Shown: positions 33,934-42,500, counted from the stretch's first letter. The stretch is DNA of 64,000 nucleotides from Sinomonas gamaensis (GCF_005876955.1 NZ_SSCL01000001.1:310001-374000); one strand, 5' to 3'. Made by a program: numbers and translations. Notes: generated by a model from the sequence alone, not told the origin.

Positions 33934-34668
33934 ATGGCGAAGGCGCCCGCCGCCGAACAGCTCAAGCTGCTGGGGCTGCAGGCCCTCGATGCGAAGCTTC
34001 ACTCGCTCGACGTCCAGCGCAAGGCCCTCGATTCCGATCCTCGTCTCGCACCGACGGCAGAAGCGCTAGCTCAGGCCTCACTCGCTGCCCGCGAAGCCGA
34101 CCTCGCCGTGGAGCAGGCCCAGACCGAGCTCGTGCAGGCCGAGCAGAGCGTCGAGCAGGTGACGGCGCGGATCGAGAAGGACGAGGCTCGGCTCTACGCG
34201 GGCGGACTCTCGAAGGATCTTCAGGCGCTCCAGCACGACATCGAGGGATTGACTGCGCGTCGCTCAGACCTCGAGGACGCGGAGCTGGAGCTCCTCGAGC
34301 GGCTCGACGGCCTGCGGGAGCGGCAGTCCGCCGCCGCGGCGGCCCTCGCCGAGGCGCAGCGGGCGAGCGATGCCCTGCGCGCCGAGCTCGACCAGCGGAT
34401 CGCCGTGCTCGCCGAGGAGCGCGCCCAGGTGGCGTATGAGCGTGAGGACTACGTGCGGGGGATTGTGCCGGACCTCGTGGGGGTGTACGAGAAGACTCTC
34501 GCGCGCCGTGGGGTCGGGGCCGCCAGGCTGTTCCACGGCACGTCGGAGGGGTCGGGGATGGCCCTCAGCCCCGGCGACCTGGCGGCCATCCGTGCCGCCG
34601 CTGAGGACGAGATCGTCTTCTGCCCCGATTCCGGGTGCATTCTGGTCCGCTCGCCGGAATGGAGCTGA
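33934..34668 (+). CDS. Coiled-coil protein of the C4 zinc-ribbon (CT398-like) family with degenerate zinc site
   Basis: The 244-residue protein is mostly a long antiparallel coiled coil (~25-170), with the family motif 'EARLYAGGLSKDLQALQHDI' in the middle. Relatives end in a four-cysteine zinc ribbon. Here the first cysteine pair is replaced ('ARLFHGTSEGSGMALSPGDL') and the second is stretched to 'FCPDSGCILVRS', so zinc binding is doubtful. The ATG has AGGAGG at 5-base spacing. It follows the Nif3-like gene, a pairing common in actinobacteria, where an RNase HI or phosphatase domain gene may follow; here yaaA converges on it instead. Confidence 0.8.
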   Translation: MAKAPAAEQLKLLGLQALDAKLHSLDVQRKALDSDPRLAPTAEALAQASLAAREADLAVEQAQTELVQAEQSVEQVTARIEKDEARLYAGGLSKDLQALQHDIEGLTARRSDLEDAELELLERLDGLRERQSAAAAALAEAQRASDALRAELDQRIAVLAEERAQVAYEREDYVRGIVPDLVGVYEKTLARRGVGAARLFHGTSEGSGMALSPGDLAAIRAAAEDEIVFCPDSGCILVRSPEWS

Positions 34669-34681
34669 CTCTCCTCTCCGT

Positions 34682-35449
34682 CTAGCCCTCGAGGATGAGG
34701 GCGAGCGAATGGGGCTTGCGGGCAGTGCCTTCGCGGAGTTCGGCGTTCCACCGCTGCTGGGCCAGCTCGAGCAGGGCTTCCGGGGAGGCCGGGGCCTTGC
34801 CCCGCCGGGCGAGGAGATGGCGCACGAACTCACCGCGGTGGTGCTTGGCGAAGTGGCTTACCACCGTGCGCTTGCCGGCTCGCTCGGTGAAGACGTCGAC
34901 GGCCACGGTCCGCGCCGCGGGCGGGGTGTAGGCGGCGGCATACGTGCTCGATCGGCAATCGACCACGAGCCCTTCTCCGGCGCGCTCGGTGAGCGCCTCG
35001 CTCAGGAGGGGCTTCCAGAAGGCGGCCAGACGCCCCACCTCGGGAAGCGCCGTCGACATCGAGAGGCGGTAGGCCGGAATGCGGTCCGCGAAGCCCACCG
35101 CGCCCCAGAGGGCCGACACCACCACGATCCACTCGTCGGCCTTGCGCCGCTGCGCGGGAGTGAGCGTGGGATATCCGAGCGCTTCGTACAGGACTCCGGA
35201 GTACACGCGGTGCGCGGGAGCCGCCGGTTCCGCGGGAAGCCGGCGGTTGCGGTCGACGTCGTCTGTCAACGAAGCCCCGACGCCCAGCAGCGCGAGCGCG
35301 TCCTCGCGCCCGCTGACCTCGGCCAGCGCTTCCATCACCTGCTTCCGCGCGATCTCGAGCCCCGGGAAGCTGAGCGAGGAGAGGTCGACGGCGGTCCCGC
35401 CTGCGGCGGCGGTCTTCCCTTCGGAGGGTGGGAGGAGGATGAGCACCAC
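34682..35449 (-). CDS. yaaA: Peroxide stress protein YaaA
   Basis: YaaA (DUF328/UPF0246) lowers free iron and protects DNA and proteins during peroxide stress. The 255-residue protein starts with the signature 'LILLPPSEGKT' and includes 'VYSGVLYEALGYPTL', 'SALWGAVGFADRIPAYRLSM', 'FWKPLL' and 'VVSHFAKHHRGEFVRHLL'. The GTG start at 35449 places the signature at the N-terminus. It converges on the coiled-coil gene and is divergent from the RNase P RNA gene. Confidence 0.9.
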   Translation of the reverse strand: MVLILLPPSEGKTAAAGGTAVDLSSLSFPGLEIARKQVMEALAEVSGREDALALLGVGASLTDDVDRNRRLPAEPAAPAHRVYSGVLYEALGYPTLTPAQRRKADEWIVVVSALWGAVGFADRIPAYRLSMSTALPEVGRLAAFWKPLLSEALTERAGEGLVVDCRSSTYAAAYTPPAARTVAVDVFTERAGKRTVVSHFAKHHRGEFVRHLLARRGKAPASPEALLELAQQRWNAELREGTARKPHSLALILEG

Positions 35450-35502
35450 GGAAGCTTACCGGTGGCTCGCCCCCAACGGGCTCACCCGTAGAATGTTGAG
35501 GC

Positions 35503-35913
35503 GAGGTCAGGTCGGCCGGGCGATCGCGGGGCGCTTGCTCTTTCGAGAGGCAGGGGTCACGAGGAAAGTCCGGGCTCCGCAGGGCAGGGTGGTGGGTAAC
35601 GCCCACTCGGGGTAACCCGCAGGCCAGTGCCACAGAGAAGAGACCGCCCCGGTACCCCGCGCGACAGCGCGATTGCCGGGGTAAGGGTGAAACGGCGGTG
35701 TAAGAGACCACCAGCTCCCCGGGCGACCGGGGAGGCTAGGTAAACCCCACCCGGAGCAAGGCCAGACAGGGCGCGTTCGAGGGCTGCCCGCCCGAGCGTC
35801 CGGGTAGGCCGCTCGAGGCCGCCGGCAACGGCGGTCCTAGATGGATGATCGCCTCCTGCGTCTGGGCAATCAGGCGTGGAGACAGAACCCGGCTCATAGG
35901 CCGGCCTGGCCTC
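35503..35913 (+). ncRNA. rnpB: RNase P RNA, bacterial class A
   Basis: The RNase P ribozyme matures tRNA 5' ends. The ends pair as helix P1 (GAGGTCAGGTCGGCC with GGCCGGCCTGGCCTC). Conserved class A blocks occur in order: GAGGAAAGTCCGGGCTCC near 35561, AGGGTGAAACGG near 35686, GTAAGAGACCACCAGC near 35700, and ACAGAACCCGGCTCATAGG near 35882. The length of about 411 bases is normal for high-GC actinobacteria. Hairpin terminators follow at 35952 and 36038. Confidence 0.95.
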
Positions 35914-35951
35914 GCACTTTCCTCGGCTCTGGGAGGGCTTCCCACGGAAGT

Positions 35952-35981
35952 GAGAGCCTGTGAGTGACTTCACAGGCTCTC
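35952..35981 (+). terminator. First terminator hairpin after rnpB
   Basis: GAGAGCCTGTGA and TCACAGGCTCTC form a perfect 12-base stem around GTGACT, 38 bases beyond the RNA end. There is no T-run. Confidence 0.7.
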
Positions 35982-36037
35982 CCGGCCCTCGCCCCTGCCC
36001 AGTCCCGTAGCATTGAAAGCGAACGTGGAAGTTCTGG

Positions 36038-36070
36038 AGCCGGCTCTGCGATCGCAGAACCGGCTTTCTT
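36038..36070 (+). terminator. Second hairpin, upstream of gap
   Basis: AGCCGGCTCTGCG pairs with CGCAGAACCGGCT (one G-T pair) and is followed by TTCTTCG. It lies between rnpB and gap and can stop read-through from rnpB. Confidence 0.7.
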
Positions 36071-36144
36071 CGCGTCGGGCATCGGCACCAGATGCCCGGG
36101 CAGCGCACGACGGAGTGCGCACAACCGCAGAGAAAGGCACCTGT

Positions 36145-37647
36145 GTGAGCATGACGGAGACCGCCCTCGGTTCGTGGATCGGCCGCGAGGCCGCAGCAGA
36201 AGAGATGATCCCGCTGATCGGGCGCCTGTACCGCGAGAACAACGTGGTGACTTCGGTCCACGGCCGCAGCCTGATCAACCAGTCCGTGGTGGGGCTGCTC
36301 AAGCTGCACCGCTGGGCACGCCAGATCGACAGCGAAGAGCTTGCCCTCGAAGAAACCCTCCCGATCCTCAAGGCCCTTGACTCGCTGCAGCTCGGCGCGG
36401 CCTCGATCGACATCGCCCGCCTCAACGAGAAGTTCCGGTCGCAGGGCGCCGGGCGTGCGCTTGAAGCCTTCCTGCGGGACGAGCTGGCCCCGATCGTCGG
36501 CCAGCGCGGCGCGGACCCCCGGCCGAGCACGGATGTGGTGCTCTACGGCTTCGGCCGCATCGGTCGCCTTGTGGCACGCATCCTCATCGAGCACGCCGGC
36601 GGCGGACATGGCCTCCGGCTCCGGGCGATCGTGGTGCGGAAGGGCTCGGAGAACGACCTCGTCAAGCGGGCCAGCCTCCTGCGGCGCGACTCCGTGCACG
36701 GTCCCTTCGAGGGAACCATCACGGTCGACGAGGAGAACAACACGATCCTCGCGAACGGAACCCTGATCCAGGTCATCTACTCGGACAACCCCGCCACAGT
36801 GGACTACACGGCATATGGGATCAAGGACGCCGTCGTCGTCGACAACACGGGCAAGTGGCGCGATGAAGCTGGGCTCTCCCAGCACCTCGAGAGCAAGGGC
36901 GTCGCACGGGTCCTCCTCACCGCACCCGGCAAGGGCGGCCTCCCGAACATCGTGCACGGCATCAACCACGGCGACATCACCGCCGAGGACCGGATCGTCA
37001 CGGCGGCATCCTGCACCACGAACGCGATCACGCCCGTCCTCAAGGCCATCAACGACAAGTACGGCGTGGTGCACGGGCACGTAGAGACGGTCCACTCGTT
37101 CACGAACGACCAGAACCTCACCGACAACTTCCACAAGGGCGACCGTCGCGGGCGGTCCGCGGCGCTGAACATGGTGCTCACCGAGACCGGCGCTGCGAAG
37201 GCCGTCGCGAAGGCACTCCCGGAGCTCGCAGGGAAGCTGACGGGCAACGCCATCCGCGTCCCCACCCCGGACGTCTCCATGGCCATCCTCAACCTGAGCC
37301 TCGAGCGCGAGACGACGAAGGATGAGGTGAACACCTACCTCCGCGACATTTCGCTCCACTCGGATCTGCGGAAGCAGATTGACTACATCGCCTCGCCCGA
37401 GGTGGTCTCCACCGATTTCGTCGGCTCCCGTCGGGCCGGCATCGTGGACGGGCTTGCGACCATCAGCAATGGCAAGAACCTCGTGCTGTACGTGTGGTAC
37501 GACAACGAGTTCGGCTACAGCTGCCAGGTCGTCCGGGTCCTCGAGGAGATGGCCGGCGTGAACGCGCCCTCTTTCCCTACTGAGGGCGCCACCCCTGCAG
37601 AGGGCGCTGCGCGCCCCGCAGAAGATCTCTTGGCAACAACTCGGTAA
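36145..37647 (+). CDS. gap: Glyceraldehyde-3-phosphate dehydrogenase (long form)
   Basis: This enzyme oxidises glyceraldehyde-3-phosphate with phosphate and NAD(P), or runs in reverse. The 500-residue product is much longer than the usual ~335: about 125 extra N-terminal residues ('GSWIGREAAAEEMIPLIGRL', 'RGRSLINQS'-like 'HGRSLINQSVVGLLKLHRW') precede the cofactor domain 'VVLYGFGRIGRLVARIL'. The catalytic cysteine is in 'TAASCTTNAITPVL' and the end is 'LYVWYDNEFGYSCQVVRVLE'. The GTG at 36145 has AAAGG seven bases upstream; an ATG two codons later is possible. The extension is a known trait of one actinobacterial GAPDH group. Which direction it favours in the cell cannot be told from sequence. 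Confidence 0.92.
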   Translation: MSMTETALGSWIGREAAAEEMIPLIGRLYRENNVVTSVHGRSLINQSVVGLLKLHRWARQIDSEELALEETLPILKALDSLQLGAASIDIARLNEKFRSQGAGRALEAFLRDELAPIVGQRGADPRPSTDVVLYGFGRIGRLVARILIEHAGGGHGLRLRAIVVRKGSENDLVKRASLLRRDSVHGPFEGTITVDEENNTILANGTLIQVIYSDNPATVDYTAYGIKDAVVVDNTGKWRDEAGLSQHLESKGVARVLLTAPGKGGLPNIVHGINHGDITAEDRIVTAASCTTNAITPVLKAINDKYGVVHGHVETVHSFTNDQNLTDNFHKGDRRGRSAALNMVLTETGAAKAVAKALPELAGKLTGNAIRVPTPDVSMAILNLSLERETTKDEVNTYLRDISLHSDLRKQIDYIASPEVVSTDFVGSRRAGIVDGLATISNGKNLVLYVWYDNEFGYSCQVVRVLEEMAGVNAPSFPTEGATPAEGAARPAEDLLATTR

Positions 37648-37688
37648 GGTCACTGGATTCGCTCAGGCGGCCGAGGCAAGATGCACCT

Positions 37689-37889
37689 ATGGAAGCGACT
37701 GAGCACGAGAGCACCCTTGAACATGCGCTCGACGTGGCCAAGGCCAACGCCAAGCAGGCCCGACTCCTGCTGGAGCACGCCAAGGCCCAGCAGGCAGCAG
37801 GAGACGTCTCACCGGCGCGCGTCGCGCAGCTCGAGGAGCTGCTGCGGGTCGCCGAAGAAGACCTCGTCAGGGTAACCAGGGAGCAGTAG
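37689..37889 (+). CDS. Small acidic helical protein, function unknown
   Basis: A 66-residue, highly charged protein ('ALDVAKANAKQARLLLEHAK', 'VAQLEELLRVAEEDLVRVT') should be all alpha-helix, probably a hairpin of two helices. I recognise no family. GAGG lies about 12 bases upstream, further than ideal. It follows gap at 41 bases and is closed by a strong terminator, so it may be on the gap transcript. Confidence 0.6.
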   Translation: MEATEHESTLEHALDVAKANAKQARLLLEHAKAQQAAGDVSPARVAQLEELLRVAEEDLVRVTREQ

Positions 37890-37906
37890 ACGACGAATTG
37901 ACGAAA

Positions 37907-37936
37907 GGGCGCCGCACGCAGGTGCGGCGCCCTTTT
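37907..37936. terminator. Terminator between the small gene and def
   Basis: GGGCGCCGCAC-GCAG-GTGCGGCGCCC is a perfect 11-base stem followed by TTTTGCTTT, a classic intrinsic terminator on the plus strand. The converging def gene can use the same stem. Confidence 0.92.
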
Positions 37937-37955
37937 GCTTTCGACTTTCTCCGGC

Positions 37956-38528
37956 TCAGTGACCGAATGGGTCTGGGTCTACGCCCGGCATCCAGGTGAG
38001 GCCTGGGGTTCCCCAGCCGTGCTTCTTGGCAGCCTTCTTGGCTTTCCGGGCGTAGCGATCAACGAGCTTGTCTACGTACAGCTTGCCGTCGAGGTGGTCG
38101 TACTCGTGCTGCATGACGCGGGCAAACCAGCCTGTGGCCACAAAATCGACGGGCTTCCCGTCGCCGTCGAACCCTTCCACCCGAGCCCAGTCAGCACGCT
38201 GGAGGGGGTAGCTCTCGCCAGGCACCGACAGGCAGCCCTCCTCGTCCTCCTCCGGATCGGGCAGGGAGCCGGGAACCTTCGACAGGGTCAGCCGCGGGTT
38301 CACGAGCACCCCCCGGGGAGGGACTCCGTCGTCGTTCTCGTATTTGTAGACGAAGATGCGCAGGCCGACTCCGATCTGCGGCGCAGCGAGGCCGACGCCG
38401 TTCGCGGCGTCGTTGGTCTCGTGCATGTCCTCAATGAGAGACCGGAGATCATCATCGAACTCGGTGACCTCTGCCGCGCGTCGGTGCAGAACGGGCTCCC
38501 CCCAGATGGTCACGGCGTGGACAGTCAT
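37956..38528 (-). CDS. def: Peptide deformylase
   Basis: Def removes the formyl group from new proteins. The 190-residue enzyme has all three metal-site motifs: 'NGVGLAAPQIGV' (~43-53), 'EEGCLSVPGESY' (cysteine ligand) and 'MQHEYDHLDG' (HExxH). The C-terminus is basic ('RYARKAKKAAKKHGW'). The ATG at 38528 has GGAGGAG upstream. The open frame extends through the tRNA-His gene above it, which is only chance. Confidence 0.95.
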   Translation of the reverse strand: MTVHAVTIWGEPVLHRRAAEVTEFDDDLRSLIEDMHETNDAANGVGLAAPQIGVGLRIFVYKYENDDGVPPRGVLVNPRLTLSKVPGSLPDPEEDEEGCLSVPGESYPLQRADWARVEGFDGDGKPVDFVATGWFARVMQHEYDHLDGKLYVDKLVDRYARKAKKAAKKHGWGTPGLTWMPGVDPDPFGH

Positions 38529-38571
38529 GTGGGGCTCCTCCGTCTGGTGACTAGGGATGCGGGCAATGCAA

Positions 38572-38600
38572 GAGGCCGCACGGCTAAACCGTGCGGCCTC
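38572..38600 (-). terminator. Terminator of tRNA-His
   Basis: GAGGCCGCACGG-CTAAA-CCGTGCGGCCTC is a perfect 12-base stem that begins about 20 bases past the tRNA's 3' end, before def on the same strand. Confidence 0.8.
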
Positions 38601-38620
38601 TGTGCGGGATGGTCCCGCGG

Positions 38621-38697
38621 TGGGGTGAGTAACGGGGGTCGAACCCGCGACCTTCTGGACCACAACCAGACGCTCTGCCAACTGAGCTATACCCACC
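38621..38697 (-). tRNA. tRNA-His (anticodon GTG)
   Basis: The acceptor GTGGGTA pairs with TACTCAC, with the extra G-1 opposite C73 that marks tRNA-His. The anticodon stem TCTGG/CCAGA holds TTGTGGT, so the anticodon is GTG. The 3' CCA is encoded. Confidence 0.95.
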
Positions 38698-38831
38698 ATG
38701 TGGCCGTGCTGGAGGTGACGGGAAACCCCGGCCCTCCGCGCTGGCAACGACCACTAGTCTACCTGCTGTTGGCTAGTGCTTTTGCCAGATCAGAGCGGTT
38801 GCGAGAACTTTTTCTGAGAGTGAGGCTCAGC

Positions 38832-39497
38832 TCACACGGCGGCAGCTGCGCCGGCCGTGCCTGCGCCGCCGGAGATCCGAGAGGAGATCTCCTGAGCCGT
38901 CGCCGAGTCAGGCCCGGGCTGCGGGACGAAGATCGCCTCGCGGTAGTAGCGGAGCTCATCGATCGAGTCGCGGATGTCGCCGAGCGCGCGGTGGCCGCCC
39001 GTCTTCGCGGGAGCCTGGAAGTACGCTCGCGGGTACCAGCGGCGAGCGAGCTCCTTGATGGTGGAGACGTCGATGATCCGGTAGTGGAGGTGCTCGACCA
39101 CCTCGGGCATGTCCCGCGCGAGGAAGAGCCTGTCAGTGCCCACGGAGTTCCCGCCGAGCTGTGCCTTCTTCGGCTCCGGCACCCAAGCCCGGATGTACGC
39201 CATGACCTCCGCCTGAGCGGCTTCGAGCGTCCGACCTCCCGGCAGTTCGTCGAGGAGCTTGGAGCTCGTGTGCATCTCCCGCACGAAGTCGTTCATTCCG
39301 GAGACGGCTTCGTCGGGCGGGCGGATGACGACGTCGACTCCGTCGCCGAGGACGTTGAGCTCTGCATCGGTCACGAGGACCGCCACCTCAATGAGGGCGT
39401 CACGGGCGATATCGAGGCCCGTCATCTCGCAATCGATCCAGACGATGCGTTCAGCATGGTTTGACACCCTGCCAATGTACCCGAGGCCTTCCCGCAC
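38832..39497 (-). CDS. orn: Oligoribonuclease
   Basis: Orn degrades 2-5 base RNA pieces to mononucleotides. It is a DEDDh exonuclease with 'IVWIDCEMTGLD' (D, E), 'QLGGNSVGTDRLFLARDMPE', 'YRIIDVSTIKELARRWYP' and the catalytic 'GGHRALGDIRDSIDEL' (H, D). The tail 'RISGGAGTAGAAAAV' is low-complexity. I chose the GTG at 39497 because GAGGAG lies five bases upstream; a GTG at 39467, ten codons in, fits the family's usual N-terminus better but has a poor ribosome site. Confidence 0.94.
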   Translation of the reverse strand: MREGLGYIGRVSNHAERIVWIDCEMTGLDIARDALIEVAVLVTDAELNVLGDGVDVVIRPPDEAVSGMNDFVREMHTSSKLLDELPGGRTLEAAQAEVMAYIRAWVPEPKKAQLGGNSVGTDRLFLARDMPEVVEHLHYRIIDVSTIKELARRWYPRAYFQAPAKTGGHRALGDIRDSIDELRYYREAIFVPQPGPDSATAQEISSRISGGAGTAGAAAAV

Positions 39498-39521
39498 GGA
39501 GGCTCCTCAGAGGCCCGATGC

Positions 39522-39527
39522 TAGACT
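39522..39527 (+). promoter_or_regulatory. -10 box of the first mannosyltransferase gene
   Basis: The hexamer TAGACT, in the context TGCTAGACTGG, lies 33 bases upstream of the start codon. The same hexamer occurs before two other transcription units in this window. Confidence 0.5.
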
Positions 39528-39560
39528 GGAAATCTCCCGAGATTCAGCGAAGGGTGATCC

Positions 39561-41120
39561 ATGTCCATCACGCGCTTTGGCCTGCTCGGGAGGGTGATTG
39601 AGTGGCTGAAGTCGCTCTGGACGGCGCTTCCTCCCGTCGGAGTCAATCAGGCACCGCACTGGGCCATCGGGCAAGGGCTGGTCGGCTCGCTGCTCATGGT
39701 CTATGGATCGTTCGGCGTAGGGCGCCTCGCCGACGCTTCGCCCCTCAACCGGAACCCCTTCTTCATTCCGCTCCGCACTGAGACGTGGGGCGTCACCAGC
39801 TGCATCCTCGCGCTCGCCTTCGGGGCGATGCTGCTCACACGGTCTTGGCTGCGGCTCGGACAGCGGCTGCGGTACTGGGGGCCCGGAACGATACGGCCCG
39901 TGGGCATCGCCGTAGTGCTGTGGGGGCTCCCGCTCGCATTCACCGTTCCCATCTATTCGCGGGATGTCTATGCCTACGTGGGCCAAGGCAAGCTCATGGC
40001 CGCGGGGTTCAACCCGTACACCACCGGGATCTCGACCATCAACAATTGGCTCGAACTGGGGACGGACCCGTCGTGGGCCACGACGCGGACGCCCTACGGC
40101 CCGTACTTCCTCTGGCTCGAACGGTGGATCGTGCAGCTCACCGGGGGACAGCCGGACTCGTCCGTGATGCTGTTCCGCGTCCTCGCCCTCGTCGGCGTGG
40201 CCCTCACCGCCTACTACGTCTACCGTCTCAGCGGTCTGCACGGGGTGGACGGCGCGCGGTCAGTCTGGCTCACCGTTGCCAATCCGCTGTTCCTGATCAG
40301 CTGCATCGCGAGCGCCCACAACGAGGCACTGATGATCGGATTCGCCGTGGCCGGCGTCTACTACGCGGCGCGCGGCAATTGGTTCCTCGGGATCGTCCTC
40401 ACCACGGTGTCCATCGGGATCAAGCCGATCACCGCCGTCGTGCTTCCCTTCATCGGCCTCCTCTGGGCCGGTCCCGGGGCGAGCTGGCTCCGCAGGTTCC
40501 TCTGCTGGGCGGCGACCGGGTTGATCAGCCTGGCTCTCTTCGCGGTCAGCGGTCTCGTCTATGGCCTCGGGTTCGGGTGGGTCAACGCGATCGTGGACCC
40601 CACCCCCGGCTTCATCGCCTACACACCCTCAGGGTTCGCCAGCGGCCTCGTGGCCACGCTGACGAGCACCGTGGGCCTGGACGGCGGATCCATCGCCGAG
40701 GGCTTCCGGACCGTCATCAAATGGATCGGAGTGGGCCTTGCCGTCTGGTTCATCCTCCGCGGCGACGACCGCAAGGTGGTGCGGCGTCTAGGCCTCGCGT
40801 TCATGTTCATCGTGGTCCTCGGCCCGATCATCCAACCGTGGTACGTGCTGTGGTTCATCCCGTTCCTTGCTGTCACGGGCATCCGTGACAACTGGGAGAT
40901 CAAGCTCTGGTACCTGACCGTGGTGTTCTTCGTGGTGTTCGGAGCCCAGGATCAGCTGTACGTGTTCAGCTTCGTGAACACACCCCTCGCGCCGGAATCT
41001 CTCGCCGGACTCGTCGCCGTGGGATTCCTCGCCTATCTGGTCCTGATTGATCCCAAGACGCGTCGGCTCGTGTTCGAGCGCGCCGTTCGCCGTCAGGACC
41101 TCGCGGCCCGCAGCTCCTGA
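39561..41120 (+). CDS. GT-C polyprenol-phosphomannose-dependent alpha-1,6-mannosyltransferase, MptB-like
   Basis: This 519-residue integral membrane enzyme has about 13 hydrophobic helices. The MptA/MptB signatures are clear: 'PIYSRDVYAYVGQGKLMAAG' (acidic catalytic loop after helix 3), 'NPYTTGISTINNW', 'TPYGPYFLWLE' and 'TVSIGIKPITAVVLPFIGLL'. Such enzymes add mannose from polyprenol-phosphate mannose to cell-envelope lipomannan or mannan on the outer face of the membrane. The ATG has AAGGG upstream and a TAGACT promoter. A close relative lies at 42585-44117, with a GT87-type gene between them on the other strand. Confidence 0.86.
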   Translation: MSITRFGLLGRVIEWLKSLWTALPPVGVNQAPHWAIGQGLVGSLLMVYGSFGVGRLADASPLNRNPFFIPLRTETWGVTSCILALAFGAMLLTRSWLRLGQRLRYWGPGTIRPVGIAVVLWGLPLAFTVPIYSRDVYAYVGQGKLMAAGFNPYTTGISTINNWLELGTDPSWATTRTPYGPYFLWLERWIVQLTGGQPDSSVMLFRVLALVGVALTAYYVYRLSGLHGVDGARSVWLTVANPLFLISCIASAHNEALMIGFAVAGVYYAARGNWFLGIVLTTVSIGIKPITAVVLPFIGLLWAGPGASWLRRFLCWAATGLISLALFAVSGLVYGLGFGWVNAIVDPTPGFIAYTPSGFASGLVATLTSTVGLDGGSIAEGFRTVIKWIGVGLAVWFILRGDDRKVVRRLGLAFMFIVVLGPIIQPWYVLWFIPFLAVTGIRDNWEIKLWYLTVVFFVVFGAQDQLYVFSFVNTPLAPESLAGLVAVGFLAYLVLIDPKTRRLVFERAVRRQDLAARSS

Positions 41121-42397
41121 CCCGATACGGGTGCGCCCTTGCGCCCGAGGCGGACCAAGCGGAGCGCCGACCACACGAACAGCACCACCAGCAGAACGTT
41201 CCGGACCGTGAGCACGAGAGCCATGGCGGGGTTGTTGTGGCTCAGGGCGTCGTAGAACATCGGGTAGATCAGGTACGTCGCCACGCCGATCGCCAGCAGG
41301 AGCCACGCGGGCAGACGCCATGCGACACGGTCCTGTGCGAGACCGAGGGCGACCACCGGGCCGAGCCACACCATGAACTGCGGCGAGCCGACTTTGTTGA
41401 ACACGATGAAGGCGGTCACCATGGTGAGCGCTCCCGCCAGGAGGAGCTCGGACCTGTCCTCGTGGCCACGCTTCTTGCCCTCGTGCAGGGCCCAGAAGAT
41501 GACGACGGCCACCGCGATGGCGATGAGCACGAACAGCGGCTGCATGAGCGCGGAGGCTACAGAGCTGCCGGGGCCATCCACCTGCATCGAGTTGATTTCC
41601 GTGTTCATGTACATCCGGGCCCCGCCGATTCCGAGAACGGACATCCAGAGCCATGGAGTGGTGAACGTGGCCTCGAGCTGCATTCCGCGCGAACCCTGCG
41701 TGGTGAGGAAGTCGAGAAGGTGGGGGAGTACGCCCAGTGCGGCGGCCACCGCGGCAACCACGATCGTGACGGCAAGGCCTCCCGCCACCACCTTCCAGCG
41801 GTCTCGGACGACGGCGAAGAGCGGCAGGAGTGCGGCCGCAGGCCACACTTTCATCCAGGTCGCGCCCGCGAGGATGGCCGAGGCAGCCAGCGGACTCGCC
41901 ACCCCGAGGCTCAGCCCGAGGAGGACGATCGGGGCGGTCACGCCGTCGACGCGCGCGAAGCCGAGGTTGCCGAGGACCGCGATGAAGACAAGCCACCACC
42001 ACGCGGCACGGATGCCTTCGCGCTTCTTGCCCCACCCGCTCAGCACCCCGATGCCGAGGCCGTTCAGAACAGAGGTGAGCAGGACCCACACCACCAGAAA
42101 GGGTCCGGGCCCCAAAAGCCCGGAGATCCAGATCGGCAGGAGGCCGCCGATGGGATAGACCCACGGGGAAGGCTGGACGTTCTGGGGGAACCCCGCGGCA
42201 GCCCAGTCACGGTAGATGTTCGTGTCGCTGAATGCCTCTCCATGCAGCGCATAGCCCGCGAAGTAGGCGAGGAAGCCCAGATGGACCACGAGGAATCCCG
42301 CGAGGAGTGCTCCGGGCGTGAGCAGCCAGTTTCCCCACCGGCCCAGCCGCTCGACGAAACTGGCGTGATTCTCGGGGCGGGGCGACTCGATGGAAAT
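41093..42397 (-). CDS. GT87-type membrane glycosyltransferase, probable ATT start
   Basis: This is a multi-helix GT-C protein of GT87 type: 'EAFSDTNIYRDWAAAGF' (acidic loop after helix 1), 'PSPWVYPIGGLLPIW' and 'GSPQFMVWLGPVVALGL'. Relatives transfer mannose or arabinose from polyprenol phosphates. The first ATG/GTG/TTG in frame is the GTG at 42289, which would start inside helix 1. Upstream, the frame stays open and encodes a soluble lead ('ESPRPENHASFVERLGRWG') plus the rest of that helix. An ATT at 42397 has AGGAG six bases ahead and a TAGACT -10 box at 42450-42455, so I take ATT as the start (434 residues). The 3' end overlaps the converging gene by 28 bases. Confidence 0.78.
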   Translation of the reverse strand: MSIESPRPENHASFVERLGRWGNWLLTPGALLAGFLVVHLGFLAYFAGYALHGEAFSDTNIYRDWAAAGFPQNVQPSPWVYPIGGLLPIWISGLLGPGPFLVVWVLLTSVLNGLGIGVLSGWGKKREGIRAAWWWLVFIAVLGNLGFARVDGVTAPIVLLGLSLGVASPLAASAILAGATWMKVWPAAALLPLFAVVRDRWKVVAGGLAVTIVVAAVAAALGVLPHLLDFLTTQGSRGMQLEATFTTPWLWMSVLGIGGARMYMNTEINSMQVDGPGSSVASALMQPLFVLIAIAVAVVIFWALHEGKKRGHEDRSELLLAGALTMVTAFIVFNKVGSPQFMVWLGPVVALGLAQDRVAWRLPAWLLLAIGVATYLIYPMFYDALSHNNPAMALVLTVRNVLLVVLFVWSALRLVRLGRKGAPVSGQELRAARS

Positions 42398-42449
42398 GAC
42401 GTTCTCCTGGGGAAGCTCGGCGCGGTCGAAGCGACGTGGACCGCCGACC

Positions 42450-42455
42450 AGTCTA
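42450..42455 (-). promoter_or_regulatory. -10 box of the GT87-type gene
   Basis: TAGACT on the minus strand (context GTTAGACTGG) is 52 bases upstream of the ATT start and 160 bases from the GTG. Transcription would begin near 42443. Confidence 0.5.
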
Positions 42456-42494
42456 ACAGCGGGCCTCTCACGGAGTTCGCTGATCCGTGGCTGA

Positions 42495-42500
42495 TAGCAT
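42495..42500 (+). promoter_or_regulatory. -10 box of the second MptB-like gene
   Basis: TAGCAT fits the TANNNT pattern and is 84 bases upstream of the ATG at 42585. It shares a ~100-base divergent promoter region with the GT87-type gene. Confidence 0.4.

Noticed and set aside
35557..37653. 698-codon minus-strand frame over rnpB and gap
   Set aside because: It covers a structured RNA gene and a GAPDH gene with clear motifs on the plus strand.
37956..38747. Longer form of peptide deformylase reading through tRNA-His
   Set aside because: The first 73 codons are translated tRNA and terminator sequence; the true start has its own ribosome site at 38528.
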